Source of the DNA: Actinomycetota bacterium
GTDB lineage: Bacteria; Actinomycetota; Thermoleophilia; Solirubrobacterales; 70-9
Reading direction: 5' to 3'
Assembly (NCBI GenBank): GCA_005884305.1
Contig: VAYL01000157.1
Location: forward strand, 3,060 to 11,534
Length of the DNA: 8,475 nucleotides
The position numbers and the translations under genes are program-made. Under the pieces are notes generated by a model. That model saw nothing but the letters and a program-made list of their open reading frames with translations. It did not search any database and was not told the DNA's origin. Within the stretch, counting starts at the first letter, position 1; each line of letters opens with the position of its first letter. This document shows positions 8,265 to 8,475 of this stretch, piece after piece.

Positions 8265-8415
8265 GCTCATTAGTGTTTTGGCCGTGCAGGAGGAGGTCGT
8301 GCCGGTTCTCCATGCAGTGTCGGAGGAGTTCCAGGCGCCCATCGATGAACAGGGGCTGGCCGGGCGGGAGTGCGAACTCACTGACCCGGACGGCAATCGG
8401 CTGGTCCGCCGGTGA
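8254..8415 (+). pseudogene. Second VOC-like C-terminal half, 5' end unresolved
   Basis: The plus frame ending with TGA at 8413-8415 gives up to 53 residues from a GTG at 8254, finishing in GRECELTDPDGNRLVRR. The DPDGN loop close to the C-terminus, preceded by a helix-like stretch (VVPVLHAVSEEF) and a PIDEQG turn, follows the second half of a bleomycin-resistance/glyoxalase-like VOC domain. The first half is absent: the frame closes at a TAG (8167-8169) and no homologous N-terminal strand is seen. A GTG at 8299 has AGGAGG 5 nt before it but would leave only 38 residues. It may be a second truncated paralog, or the tail of the same broken gene as the preceding fragment after a frameshift. The antisense frame is also open, but the DPDGN motif and the GTGA overlap with the next frame favour the plus strand. 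Confidence 0.45.
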
Positions 8416-8475
8416 GCGATCCAGCCGCGATTTGGACGGAAGAGGTTCGCGGCGGATATCCCGATCGGCGGCTGA
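8412..8475 (+). CDS. Start of an unidentified gene, truncated by the window end
   Basis: A GTG at 8412-8414 overlaps the TGA of the preceding VOC-like frame (GTGA), a common arrangement of coupled genes. It opens 21 residues beginning MSDPAAIWTEEVRGGYPDRR, which continue past the window edge. The length is too short to name a family. It has no membrane segment or signal peptide in what is visible. Support comes from the overlap and a natural-looking N-terminus only; the frame could close just beyond the window. Confidence 0.35.
   Translation, partial: MSDPAAIWTEEVRGGYPDRRL

Noticed and set aside
8212..8475. 88-codon open minus-strand frame reaching the window edge
   Set aside because: It occupies the exact antisense register of the VOC-like plus frame. 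Its translation looks fairly natural, so I considered it seriously. The DPDGN motif and GTGA overlap on the plus strand are stronger, and I recognise nothing in the minus frame.

Overview
The window is GC-rich (by eye about two thirds G+C) and densely packed, with strongly GC-biased third codon positions, several GTG starts and no clear Shine-Dalgarno sequence before most genes. Together with the protein families, this suggests a high-GC actinobacterium. My best guess, from memory of family phrasing and not from a search, is the Thermoleophilia/Solirubrobacterales lineage. Nothing in the window looks like a phage, plasmid, insertion sequence, CRISPR array, tRNA or rRNA.

Layout. (1) 1-1207, minus: the N-terminal 402 residues of a patatin-like phospholipase; its 3' end lies outside the window. 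(2) 1277-2536, plus: an exported PBP4-type D-Ala-D-Ala carboxypeptidase, divergent from the patatin gene across a 69-bp gap holding -10-like hexamers facing both ways. (3) 2746-5604, minus: surE followed 12 nt later by ligA, facing the carboxypeptidase gene across a 209-bp hairpin-containing gap. (4) 5699-6190, plus: a DUF488 protein, divergent from surE; the gap contains a GGGGC/GCCCC hairpin. (5) 6224-8148, minus: an ECF-type sigma factor whose stop overlaps (ATGA) the start of a single-pass membrane protein with a large outside domain. (6) 8152-8475: upstream of the sigma gene, two plus-strand pieces resembling C-terminal ends of VOC/glyoxalase-fold proteins, followed by the start of another plus-strand frame (GTG overlapping TGA) that runs off the window.

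How the genes fit together. The first five genes are mostly housekeeping: lipid hydrolysis, peptidoglycan trimming, nucleotide dephosphorylation, and DNA nick sealing. The most interesting part is the sigma/membrane-protein pair. Gene order and translational coupling suggest that the membrane protein is the sigma factor's regulator. However, it lacks the zinc-binding anti-sigma motif, and its outside part appears to consist of two diverged copies of one module that I cannot name. The sigma gene's upstream region overlaps what looks like a decayed VOC gene, so its promoter may have formed within, or been brought next to, a gene relic.
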